The translations under genes were made by a program, and so were the position numbers. The notes beneath the pieces were generated by a model, which saw nothing but the letters and a program-made list of their open reading frames with translations, had not been told where the DNA came from and made no database searches. DNA of 12,516 bases from Flavobacteriales bacterium (GTDB taxonomy: Bacteria; Bacteroidota; Bacteroidia; Flavobacteriales; Flavobacteriaceae): NCBI GenBank assembly GCA_027065935.1, contig JAMONI010000153.1, positions 1 to 12,516 of the forward strand. The letters run 5' to 3'. Below are positions 1 to 6,794 of this stretch, piece by piece (the stretch's first letter is position 1; each line of letters opens with the position of its first letter).

Positions 1-44
1 ATTTTGTATAGAGAAAGCAAGCGGCAAAAGGACCGGTGAATCCG

Positions 45-605
45 TCAATTTCGTACCTTTTTGATTACTTTGTATGAAATCCATCCCACCACGGCCAACA
101 ATACAATGCCCAACACGGGCAATGCAAATGCCAAAATAGAGAAAACAGCCGACATAAACGATTCGCCGGCACTAAAAAAAGGATTACCCGCCCCGCCGGT
201 AGTAGCCGTGGAAACCGCCCGCGCGGCGGAGGTACTCGTCTGAACCGCCGTAGCCGTTCCGCCTCCGGCTATCAACGCCAAAGCCCAAGTAACCGCAGGA
301 TCCGTACCGGTTAGCGTGGACGCCACAACCAAAGTGCCTGCAATACCCGCCAACGGAACGGCAACCACATCCAAAAGATGATCCACCCAAGGCACCAAAT
401 AAGCAAGAATTTCCACAACCGTGGCCACGCCCAATATCACGAGCGCCACCGTACTACCCACCCATGCAAAACCTTCATTGAGCGATATAAAACCCGAATG
501 CGCCGCCATACTCAAGGCAAATAAAGGCAAAAATATCCTAAAACCGGTAGCGGCCGCCAAACCGATTCCTGCCATTATACCGAAAATAATTTCTCCACCG
601 GGCAT
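45..605 (-). CDS. DUF4126 family integral membrane protein
   Basis: This is a small, very hydrophobic protein of about 186 residues. The conserved opening reads like IGLAAATGFRIFLP, followed by a VEILAYLVPWVDHLLD stretch and a glycine-rich TGGAGNPF motif before the last membrane helix. I recognise this pattern from DUF4126 proteins; no biochemical function is established for the family. About five to six membrane segments are visible, ending in a basic tail (YKVIKKVRN). I chose the ATG at 603-605 because known relatives begin just before the IGLAAATGFR helix, and a TATCTTG box lies about 23 bases upstream of it. An in-frame ATG at 654-656 would add 17 polar residues and has GGAG directly touching it, which is too close for a normal ribosome binding site. 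The gene is divergent from the PhoD-like gene. Family assignment is fairly sure; the start is not. Confidence 0.8.
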   Translation of the reverse strand: MPGGEIIFGIMAGIGLAAATGFRIFLPLFALSMAAHSGFISLNEGFAWVGSTVALVILGVATVVEILAYLVPWVDHLLDVVAVPLAGIAGTLVVASTLTGTDPAVTWALALIAGGGTATAVQTSTSAARAVSTATTGGAGNPFFSAGESFMSAVFSILAFALPVLGIVLLAVVGWISYKVIKKVRN

Positions 606-680
606 ATCGAAAAAGGTTTTCTCCGTTTCAAGATAATCATTTTTCCCGAAAATCATCTCCTAAAAACTAAAAGTCTTTTG

Positions 681-688
681 TATCTTTA
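681..688 (+). promoter_or_regulatory. Possible -7 element of the PhoD-like gene promoter
   Basis: TATCTTTA lies 18 bases upstream of the ATG at 707 and resembles the Bacteroidota -7 element TAnnTTTG, with the last base differing. No clear TTTG is present at the expected -33 position, so this is a weak call. Confidence 0.25.
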
Positions 689-706
689 TGCGCAAAATGT
701 TTCGTT

Positions 707-2083
707 ATGAAAAAACTCTTCTTACACCTTTTCGTCATATCGATTTCCGTTTCGTTTTACGCACAAAAAAACTTGGTGCAAAGCGGCCCTATGGTCGGAC
801 ATACCTCTATGACCGAAACCACCCTTTGGGTGCAAACCAAAAAACCGGCCAAAGTAAAATTTGCCTACTATCCCGAAAACAATCCCGGTCAAAAACAATT
901 TACCCAAACAATAAAAACCTCCGCCGAAAACGGCTTTACCCTCAAAATAAAACTTACCGGATTGCAAAGAGGCACCAAATACCGGTATGAAGTTTATATA
1001 AACGGCAAAAAACAAAATTTCGACTACCCCTTGGAATTCGAAACCCAAGATATTTGGAAATGGTGGCAAGCACCGAAAGACTTCAGCTTCGTATTCGGTT
1101 CGGGCGCTTACATCAACGACCGGCCTTGGGACAGAAAAGGCAAAGCTTACGGCGGCGATTACGAAATCTATACGAGCATTTGGAAAGCCGACCCCGACTT
1201 TATGATTTGGGGCGGTGATAACGTTTACCTCCGGCAAGACGAATGGAACTCCAAGGAACGAACCGTTTACCGCTTCACCCACGACCGCTCCACCCCCGAA
1301 ATACAACCGCTCTTGGCATCGGTAGCCCATTATGCCATCGTGGACGACCATGACATCGGACCCAACGATTGCGACGGCCATTTTTGGAACAAAAAAGTTA
1401 CTTGGCAAGTTTTCGATGACTTTTGGGCCAACCCCGGCAAAGTAGCCGGATTGGAAGGCGCCGTAACTCAATTCAGCTGGTATGACGCCGACTTTTTCTT
1501 ACTGGACAACCGTTATTATCGCGATGCCAATTATCTGAAAACCAAAAAGAAAAAAACCATTTTGGGCGAAAAACAATTGGAATGGCTCAAAAATGCTTTG
1601 GCTTCAAGCAGGGCCCGGTTTAAATTTATCGTTATGGGCGGACAGTTCCTTAATTCGGCACGACGGTATGAAACTTACAGCAATTACGGATTTGCCGAAG
1701 AACGTTTGGAAATCATCGACTTCATCTACGAACAAGGCTTGGAAAACGTCATTTTCCTCACCGGCGACCGTCACATGAGCGAAATCAGTATGTACGACCC
1801 CTCCAACGGGAAGCCGGTCATTTTCGACTTAACCTGTTCGCCTTTTACCAGCGGACCCAATACACATGCATGGAAAGAAATCAACGCATTCCGCATTCCC
1901 GGTTCGCTCATTATGCAACGCAATTTTGCCAAAGTGCAAATCAAGGGTAAAGGCAAAGAACGTCACGTGGAAATCAGCTATTTCGACAAAGACGGCAACC
2001 TCATCTATACCTACCGGCTTGATTTTAAAAATCCTCAACGTAAAATAGAACATAATGCCGAAAAACAAGTACCGGAAAAGTAA
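707..2083 (+). CDS. Secreted PhoD-like metallophosphatase (alkaline phosphatase D family)
   Basis: The 458-residue protein starts with a signal peptide: MKK, a hydrophobic core, then a likely signal peptidase I site after SFYA (residue 19). It should therefore be exported. A fibronectin-like N-terminal domain (about 25-115) precedes a metallophosphatase domain with the expected blocks in order: FGSG at 130-133, GGDNVY at 169-174, DDHD-GPND at 213-221, LLDNRYYR at 265-272 and GDRH at 353-356. By family, the enzyme hydrolyses phosphate mono- or diesters using a two- or three-metal centre. The oddity is Gly133: relatives have FGSC here, and in Bacillus PhoD that cysteine ligates iron. The codon is GGC, one base from TGC. 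The enzyme could be inactive, use another metal arrangement, or carry a sequence error. The gene stands alone and converges on the hydrolase gene. Confidence 0.88.
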   Translation: MKKLFLHLFVISISVSFYAQKNLVQSGPMVGHTSMTETTLWVQTKKPAKVKFAYYPENNPGQKQFTQTIKTSAENGFTLKIKLTGLQRGTKYRYEVYINGKKQNFDYPLEFETQDIWKWWQAPKDFSFVFGSGAYINDRPWDRKGKAYGGDYEIYTSIWKADPDFMIWGGDNVYLRQDEWNSKERTVYRFTHDRSTPEIQPLLASVAHYAIVDDHDIGPNDCDGHFWNKKVTWQVFDDFWANPGKVAGLEGAVTQFSWYDADFFLLDNRYYRDANYLKTKKKKTILGEKQLEWLKNALASSRARFKFIVMGGQFLNSARRYETYSNYGFAEERLEIIDFIYEQGLENVIFLTGDRHMSEISMYDPSNGKPVIFDLTCSPFTSGPNTHAWKEINAFRIPGSLIMQRNFAKVQIKGKGKERHVEISYFDKDGNLIYTYRLDFKNPQRKIEHNAEKQVPEK

Positions 2084-2091
2084 AACGCCGT

Positions 2092-2862
2092 CTATGGCAA
2101 AATCTTGCGTTTCCTAAACCAGGACTCCAAAATTCGATTGAACTCGGCGGGACGCTCCATCATCGGTGCGTGTCCGGATTTGTCAATCCAATATAAATCC
2201 GAGTCGGGCAGTAGGCGGTGGAATTCTTCGGCCACTTCGGGCGGGGTAACAATATCCTGCTTACCCCATATCAAGCAAACCGGCATCCTGAAATGAACCA
2301 AATCCTTTGCCATGTTATGACGAATGGCGCTTTTGGCCAGTGCCAAAGTGCGTAATATTTTCCCGCGATTGTTCACAATACGAAACACTTCGTCCACCAG
2401 TTCTTTGGTAGCCATTTTGGGGTCGTGAAAAACTTCTTGGGTTTTCTTTTTGATATATTCGTAATTTTTGCGTTGCGGATAACTTTCGCCGAAGCCTTTT
2501 TCATACAGTCCGCTACTTCCGGTAAGCACCAAGGCACGTACTTTGGTGCCGTGACGATGCGCATAGTAAAGCGAAACATGACCGCCCAGAGAATTGCCCA
2601 GCAAAATGGGATTTTCGATGTTTTTGTACTTGATAAACTCGTGCAAATATTTGGAAAAACCCTTAATATTGGTTTTTAGAAGCGGGTAGGTATAAACCGG
2701 AAGTTCGGGCATAAAAATTTTAAACTTATCCTTAAAAAAATCGATTACTTCGTTGAAATTGCTTAATCCGCCCATAATCCCGTGAAGAATAACAAGCGGT
2801 TTGCCCTCTCCCACTTCAAGATACTTGAATCCATTTTCCTCTTTGACCAAAGCGGACCACAT
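2092..2862 (-). CDS. Alpha/beta hydrolase
   Basis: This is a single-domain alpha/beta hydrolase of about 256 residues with no signal peptide, so probably cytoplasmic. Numbering from the upstream ATG at 2874, it has the oxyanion-hole motif LHGIMGG (30-36), the nucleophile elbow GNSLGG with Ser95, the acid Asp207 in WGKQD and the base His235 in SGHAPMMERP. The catalytic triad is complete. It resembles a Bacteroidota hydrolase family with the same ELVDEVF and AKSAIRHNM segments in the lid, but the substrate is unknown. I chose the ATG at 2860-2862 (fifth residue of the longer frame) because the predicted promoter at 2888-2917 would leave almost no leader before the ATG at 2874 and a normal one before 2862. 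The longer start remains possible. The gene is divergent from the DUF5687 gene. Confidence 0.87.
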   Translation of the reverse strand: MWSALVKEENGFKYLEVGEGKPLVILHGIMGGLSNFNEVIDFFKDKFKIFMPELPVYTYPLLKTNIKGFSKYLHEFIKYKNIENPILLGNSLGGHVSLYYAHRHGTKVRALVLTGSSGLYEKGFGESYPQRKNYEYIKKKTQEVFHDPKMATKELVDEVFRIVNNRGKILRTLALAKSAIRHNMAKDLVHFRMPVCLIWGKQDIVTPPEVAEEFHRLLPDSDLYWIDKSGHAPMMERPAEFNRILESWFRKRKILP

Positions 2863-2887
2863 AAAAAAACGCATTTTAGTTTAAAGG

Positions 2888-2917
2888 CAAAAATATAATT
2901 ATTTTTACATTGACAAA
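2888..2917 (-). promoter_or_regulatory. Bacteroidota-type promoter for the alpha/beta hydrolase
   Basis: On the minus strand TTTG (2914-2917) is followed after 18 bases by TATTTTTG (2888-2895). This fits the Bacteroidota -33/-7 consensus TTTG and TAnnTTTG with normal spacing. Transcription would start near 2882, which favours the downstream ATG at 2862. The divergent DUF5687 gene must use the same 54-base gap; only a poor TACATTG match is visible on its strand (2906-2912). Confidence 0.5.
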
Positions 2918-2928
2918 ATCACCCGGTT

Positions 2929-4416
2929 ATGAGTTTTTCATACACGAACTATCTCGGCTTAAAATTCAAAAGTTTTTGGCGCTCCAAAAACCTCAATAAG
3001 AAGTTGTTTGTCAAACTGCTTCTTTTCTTCGGATATCTCTTTTTGCTTTTGGAAGTGGTCGGATTGGGGTTGGCTGCTTATTTTCTCATCAAAGAAACCT
3101 TCCCCGATGCCGATTATTTCGAAAAGCTCAACGATTACGTTTACATTTTCCTTTTGGTTTCGTTTTCGTTTATTTTTATGATAAATTATTTTAAACCCGA
3201 AGACATCAAACCTTTTATGCTGTTGCCGGTGTCCAAAAAAAGAATTTTGGCGTTTTATTTGCTCAACACCTTGCTCAGTCCGGCATTTATTATTTTCGGC
3301 TTATGGATAGTGACGGTGGTTACGGTCTATGCTTTGTGGGGTTATCCGCTTGCGGGATTGTTACGCTGGGGAGCGGCGCTTTTTTTCAGTTTATTTCTCA
3401 TCAACGTTTTTGCATGGATGAGTGAACGTTCGACATTCGTAGGTATGTTGGCACCGGTGGTCATGATCGGTGCTATGGCTACGATTGAAAAGGCTCCCCA
3501 TTGGTTTAAGCCCGTAAGCAAGTTTTACTTTGCTATTTATCAAGGGCAATATTTGTTTTCGGGTATCTTGCTTGTGCTCGGACTATCGGTGATTTATCTG
3601 CTCTACCGCAACCTGCTTCGCAAGTTTTATTTGGACGGAAAAATCAAAACCGGAACCGCCACCCACCGGTGGTCCGGGTTGATTGATTTTGCGGCGAAAT
3701 ACGGCATTACGGGCGCTTTTATTCAGAACGACCTCCGGTTGATTTTGCGCAATACCCGAACCAAAATGGTTTTGCAATCGTCGTTATTCTTTATTTTGTT
3801 TGCCGCCTTCGTATTTTTTTCGCCGTATTACAAAAACAACACCTTTATGTTTGTGTTTACCGCCGTCATGCTTACGGCGGGATTTCTGATGAACTTCGGG
3901 AGCTTCGTTCCCGCTTGGGACAGTGCCTATTTCAAATTACTTATGAGTCAGGGGATTCGATACCGGGATTATTTGGAAGCCAAATGGTGGCTTTTGTTCG
4001 TTTCCGTAATCGTCCTTACCGTTTTGTCTCTTCCTTTTCTCTATTTCGGCCCGGAAATTTTTAAAATGATTTTGGCTTTTGCGGTGTTTAATGCCGGAAT
4101 GAACATCTACTTCATTCTCTTCACGGGATTGCTCAACACCACTCCCATTCGCCTCAACGAAAAAGTATCGGCTTTTAGCGGAGGACAAAGTTTTAACGGA
4201 AAAATTTTCATTCTGACCCTTATTCGTCTGGCACTCCCTATGGGCCTTTACTTCGGTCTGAAAGCTTTATGGAACGAAAATGTAGCATTGTCGGTTATTG
4301 CTTTGACCGGTTTGGCGGGATTTGCGCTCAAAGGCTTATTTATCGAATATCTGGCCGGTTTGTATAACAAACGAAAATACATGATGATAGAATCTTATGC
4401 ATCGCAAGAAGAGTAA
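2929..4416 (+). CDS. DUF5687 family membrane protein, probable ABC transporter permease
   Basis: The 495-residue protein has about twelve hydrophobic segments, for example near residues 27-54, 70-87, 108-136, 145-163, 208-226, 281-298, 305-325, 353-373, 377-400, 425-445 and 452-475. A basic cytoplasmic-looking N-terminus (FKSFWRSKNLNKK) precedes them, and a soluble stretch at 227-278 divides two halves. Features such as MLLPVSKKRIL (97-107), FIQNDLRLILRN (264-275) and the C-terminal NKRKYMMIESY match what I recall of DUF5687, a Bacteroidota family found next to ABC ATPases. Here the ATPase starts 21 bases downstream, so this is most likely the membrane subunit of an exporter or of an envelope-related ABC system. 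The cargo is unknown. The ATG at 2929 follows an AT-rich gap shared with the divergent hydrolase gene. Confidence 0.85.
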   Translation: MSFSYTNYLGLKFKSFWRSKNLNKKLFVKLLLFFGYLFLLLEVVGLGLAAYFLIKETFPDADYFEKLNDYVYIFLLVSFSFIFMINYFKPEDIKPFMLLPVSKKRILAFYLLNTLLSPAFIIFGLWIVTVVTVYALWGYPLAGLLRWGAALFFSLFLINVFAWMSERSTFVGMLAPVVMIGAMATIEKAPHWFKPVSKFYFAIYQGQYLFSGILLVLGLSVIYLLYRNLLRKFYLDGKIKTGTATHRWSGLIDFAAKYGITGAFIQNDLRLILRNTRTKMVLQSSLFFILFAAFVFFSPYYKNNTFMFVFTAVMLTAGFLMNFGSFVPAWDSAYFKLLMSQGIRYRDYLEAKWWLLFVSVIVLTVLSLPFLYFGPEIFKMILAFAVFNAGMNIYFILFTGLLNTTPIRLNEKVSAFSGGQSFNGKIFILTLIRLALPMGLYFGLKALWNENVALSVIALTGLAGFALKGLFIEYLAGLYNKRKYMMIESYASQEE

Positions 4417-4437
4417 ATCGAACTAAAAAACAGCACA

Positions 4438-5151
4438 ATGATAAAAATCGAAGGACTTGAAAAAAAATACGGAGATTTCCGCTTGTCAATAGACAAATTA
4501 CACATTCCCCGAGGCGAAAGTTTCGGTTTGGTAGGTAACAACGGCGTGGGAAAAACCACCTTGTATCACCTGATTTTGGACCTCATCCGCCCCGATAAAG
4601 GCCGGGTTCTTATCAACGACATCCCCGTCAGTGAAAGCGAAGCTTGGAAAAAATTCACTTCGGCGTTTTTGGACGAAAGTTTTCTTATTCCCTATCTCAC
4701 ACCCGACGAATATTTCGATTTTTTGGCCAAACTGCGTCAGGTAAACAAAGCCGATACCGAAGAAATTTTGCAAGCATTCGACAGCTTGTTTGACGGAGAA
4801 ATCCGGGGTAAGAAAAAACTCATCCGCGACCTGTCCAAAGGAAATCAAAAAAAAGTAGGCATTGCGGGCACTTTTATCGGATTGCCCCCGCTGATTGTAT
4901 TGGACGAACCTTTTGCCAACCTGGACCCTTCGGGACAAATCAAACTCAAACGACTGCTGAACCGTTTCCGGCAAAATCATCCGATTACCTTCCTGATTTC
5001 AAGTCACAATCTGGAACACATCACCGAAGTAACCGACCGGATTGTGCTGTTGGACAAAGGACATGTGGTCAAAGACCTGAAAGTCAACGACGATACACTC
5101 GGAGAGCTCATTCGTTTCTTTGAAGAACAAATCTCCGGCAATGAAATTTAG
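4438..5151 (+). CDS. ABC transporter ATP-binding protein
   Basis: This 237-residue cytoplasmic nucleotide-binding domain is complete. It has a Walker A at 33-40 (GNNGVGKT), a signature at 132-136 (LSKGN), a Walker B at 152-157 (LIVLDE) followed by a D-loop (NLDPSG), and the H-switch His190 in SSHNLEH. It should hydrolyse ATP to drive the adjacent DUF5687 membrane protein; the two genes are 21 bases apart in the same direction. The Q-loop region (about 76-90, LDESFLIPYLTPDEY) has no glutamine at the expected place. Asp79 and Glu80 sit there instead. I believe similar LDESFLI-like stretches occur in related Bacteroidota ATPases, so this may be a subfamily trait. The short C-terminal tail overlaps the start of the next gene. 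Function as an ABC ATPase is sure; substrate and direction are not. Confidence 0.93.
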   Translation: MIKIEGLEKKYGDFRLSIDKLHIPRGESFGLVGNNGVGKTTLYHLILDLIRPDKGRVLINDIPVSESEAWKKFTSAFLDESFLIPYLTPDEYFDFLAKLRQVNKADTEEILQAFDSLFDGEIRGKKKLIRDLSKGNQKKVGIAGTFIGLPPLIVLDEPFANLDPSGQIKLKRLLNRFRQNHPITFLISSHNLEHITEVTDRIVLLDKGHVVKDLKVNDDTLGELIRFFEEQISGNEI

Positions 5152-6091
5152 AACCGAAATCCGGCCTGTCCGTCCGCCTTTTCTCATTAACGGTAAGGAC
5201 AAGATTTTTACGGCGGGTTCGTGTTTTGCCCGGCACATCGGCAATTACTTACAAGACCGGTTTCTCAACATCCGGGTCAATCCGTTCGGGACACTATTCA
5301 ATCCGCACTCGGTCCTGAACTTACTCCTCCGCACCGCCGAAAATCGGCCGTTTACCGAACACGACATTTTCTTTGACCGCAATCAATGGAAAAGTTTCGA
5401 ACTTTATTCGGTGTTTAACCGCAGCCGGAAAGATGATTTTTTGGAAGAAATCAACGGAATGATCCGGTCAAACGCCTTGTTTCTGAACCAAACGAGCATA
5501 ATGATTATCACATACGGAACGGCACGGGTTTTTGTCGAAAAATCTTCGGGTAAAATCGTTGCCAATTGCCACAAAATTCCTGCGGATCGTTTTGAAAAAC
5601 GTATGCTCACCACGGATGAAATTCTGGATTTTACCGAAAAAATTTATCACACGGGAAAACACTTCAATTCCGAAATGAAATTCATTTTCTCGGTCAGTCC
5701 CGTTCGCTATCTGCAAGACGGAATGCCGGCCAACAGCCTAAGCAAGGCCCGGTTGCTCGACGCGGTTATTTCTTTTTCTTCCCGCCATCCTTCCGACACT
5801 TACTATTTTCCCGCTTACGAAATTTTTATCGACGACTTGCGCGATTACCGGTTTTACGATACGGACATGATTCACCCCGGCGCACAAGGTGTTGCATATG
5901 TCACGGAAATCTTCTCGGATTTGTTTTTTGACAACGAAGGTAAACAAATGCTACGCGAAGCGGAAGAATTACACAAGATGTCGAACCATAAAATTTTTGA
6001 CCCCACCGCTCCCGAAGCCAAAGCGTTTTCGGAAAAATTACTCCGAAAACGTAACGAGCTGAAAAACAAATACCCGGGGCTGAATTTGTAA
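5141..6091 (+). CDS. GSCFA domain protein (SGNH-hydrolase-like)
   Basis: The 316-residue protein carries the name-giving motif GSCFA at residues 26-30, with Ser27 as the presumed nucleophile. It also has NPFG (48-51), YGTA (125-128), SVSPVR (184-189) and a late DMIHPG (242-247) whose Asp242 and His245 would complete an SGNH-type triad. GSCFA proteins are common in Bacteroidota and are thought to be esterase-like hydrolases; the substrate is not established. No signal peptide is visible. I chose the ATG at 5141 because the opening MKFRTEI is characteristic of the family; an in-frame ATG at 5120 would add only seven residues inside the ATPase gene. The start overlaps the ATPase stop by 11 bases, which suggests translational coupling with the transporter. 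The C-terminus (about 270-316) is charged and helical. Confidence 0.87.
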   Translation: MKFRTEIRPVRPPFLINGKDKIFTAGSCFARHIGNYLQDRFLNIRVNPFGTLFNPHSVLNLLLRTAENRPFTEHDIFFDRNQWKSFELYSVFNRSRKDDFLEEINGMIRSNALFLNQTSIMIITYGTARVFVEKSSGKIVANCHKIPADRFEKRMLTTDEILDFTEKIYHTGKHFNSEMKFIFSVSPVRYLQDGMPANSLSKARLLDAVISFSSRHPSDTYYFPAYEIFIDDLRDYRFYDTDMIHPGAQGVAYVTEIFSDLFFDNEGKQMLREAEELHKMSNHKIFDPTAPEAKAFSEKLLRKRNELKNKYPGLNL

Positions 6092-6104
6092 TTTGACACG
6101 AAAA

Positions 6105-6125
6105 AAAACGCAATTAAGACGTTTT
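6105..6125 (+). terminator. AT-rich inverted repeat, possible weak terminator or operator
   Basis: AAAACG (6105-6110) and CGTTTT (6120-6125) form a perfect 6-base inverted repeat around a 9-base loop, flanked by more A and T runs. It lies 13 bases after the GSCFA stop and ends just before the TATCTTG box of the next gene. It could end the upstream transcript or act as a binding site. The stem has only two G-C pairs, so the call is weak. Confidence 0.25.
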
Positions 6126-6130
6126 ATTTT

Positions 6131-6137
6131 TATCTTG
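6131..6137 (+). promoter_or_regulatory. Possible -7 element for the rhomboid-PBP4 pair
   Basis: TATCTTG lies 17 bases before the rhomboid ATG and is one base short of TAnnTTTG. No TTTG occurs at normal -33 spacing. It is included because boxes of the same kind occur at similar distances before other genes in the window. Confidence 0.25.
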
Positions 6138-6154
6138 CATAAAAAAATACAAAC

Positions 6155-6793
6155 ATGTCTTTTTTGCTTTTGGTTATCATTTTGGCAAACGCCGCTTTCA
6201 CTTACCGGGGATTAAACGACTATTCGTTTTTTGAAAAGTATAAATTTCACGTCGGTGCCATACGGCACGGCGAACACTACCGCTTGATAACCGGTGCTTT
6301 TTTGCATGCCGGCTGGGGGCATTTTTTCTTTAACATGATTACGCTGTATTTCTTTTACCGACCGGTAGTGGCTTATACGGGGACAACGGGATTTTTACTG
6401 GTTTACTTCGGCGGTATGATAGCAGGCAATGTGTTGGCATATTATTTTCATCAACATCAAGCCTTCTATTCCGCCGTAGGCGCGTCGGGAGCGGTCAATG
6501 CCGTGGTTTTTTCGGCCATTTTGTTCAATCCCGATGCTTCCATCATTATTTTTCCCGTTCCCATACCGATTCCGGCTTACCTTTATGCCGTAGGTTATTT
6601 GCTATACACAAGCTTCGGCATGAAAAATCTCAACGATAACATCGGACACGAAGCACACTTTGGCGGGGCGGCGGCCGGAATCGTATTGTCGGTAATCCTC
6701 TTTCCTTCGCTCGTTAAATTCCGGTTGACCATGCTGATTATCTTATCTGCCGTGATTGTGGGAGGAATGCTTTACGCCCGAAAAAAAGCTTGA
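6155..6793 (+). CDS. Rhomboid family intramembrane serine protease
   Basis: This 212-residue membrane protein has the rhomboid core and little else. The motif HAGWGHFFFN (51-60) carries the conserved His56 and Asn60. The catalytic serine is Ser111 in GASGAV, and the catalytic histidine is most likely His168 in GHEAHFGG. Membrane segments are visible near 1-17, 55-73, 78-98, 105-126, 133-153, 168-187 and 191-207. Rhomboids cleave membrane-anchored proteins within the bilayer; the substrate here is unknown. All catalytic residues are present, so it should be active. It begins a two-gene unit with the PBP4-type gene, whose ATG lies one base after this stop, and it follows the GSCFA gene after 63 bases. 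Confidence 0.92.
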   Translation: MSFLLLVIILANAAFTYRGLNDYSFFEKYKFHVGAIRHGEHYRLITGAFLHAGWGHFFFNMITLYFFYRPVVAYTGTTGFLLVYFGGMIAGNVLAYYFHQHQAFYSAVGASGAVNAVVFSAILFNPDASIIIFPVPIPIPAYLYAVGYLLYTSFGMKNLNDNIGHEAHFGGAAAGIVLSVILFPSLVKFRLTMLIILSAVIVGGMLYARKKA

Positions 6794-6794
6794 T

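Noticed and set aside
722..1471. Open frame of 249 codons antisense to the PhoD-like gene
   Set aside because: It mirrors the codon bias of the real gene on the other strand, has no recognisable domain, and the plus-strand frame carries all catalytic motifs.
2084..2099. Possible hairpin between the PhoD-like and hydrolase genes
   Set aside because: The stem has only three Watson-Crick pairs plus one G-T pair, too weak to call a terminator.
4498..4980. 160-codon frame antisense to the ABC ATPase
   Set aside because: The plus-strand ATPase has every diagnostic motif, and the antisense frame shows no domain.
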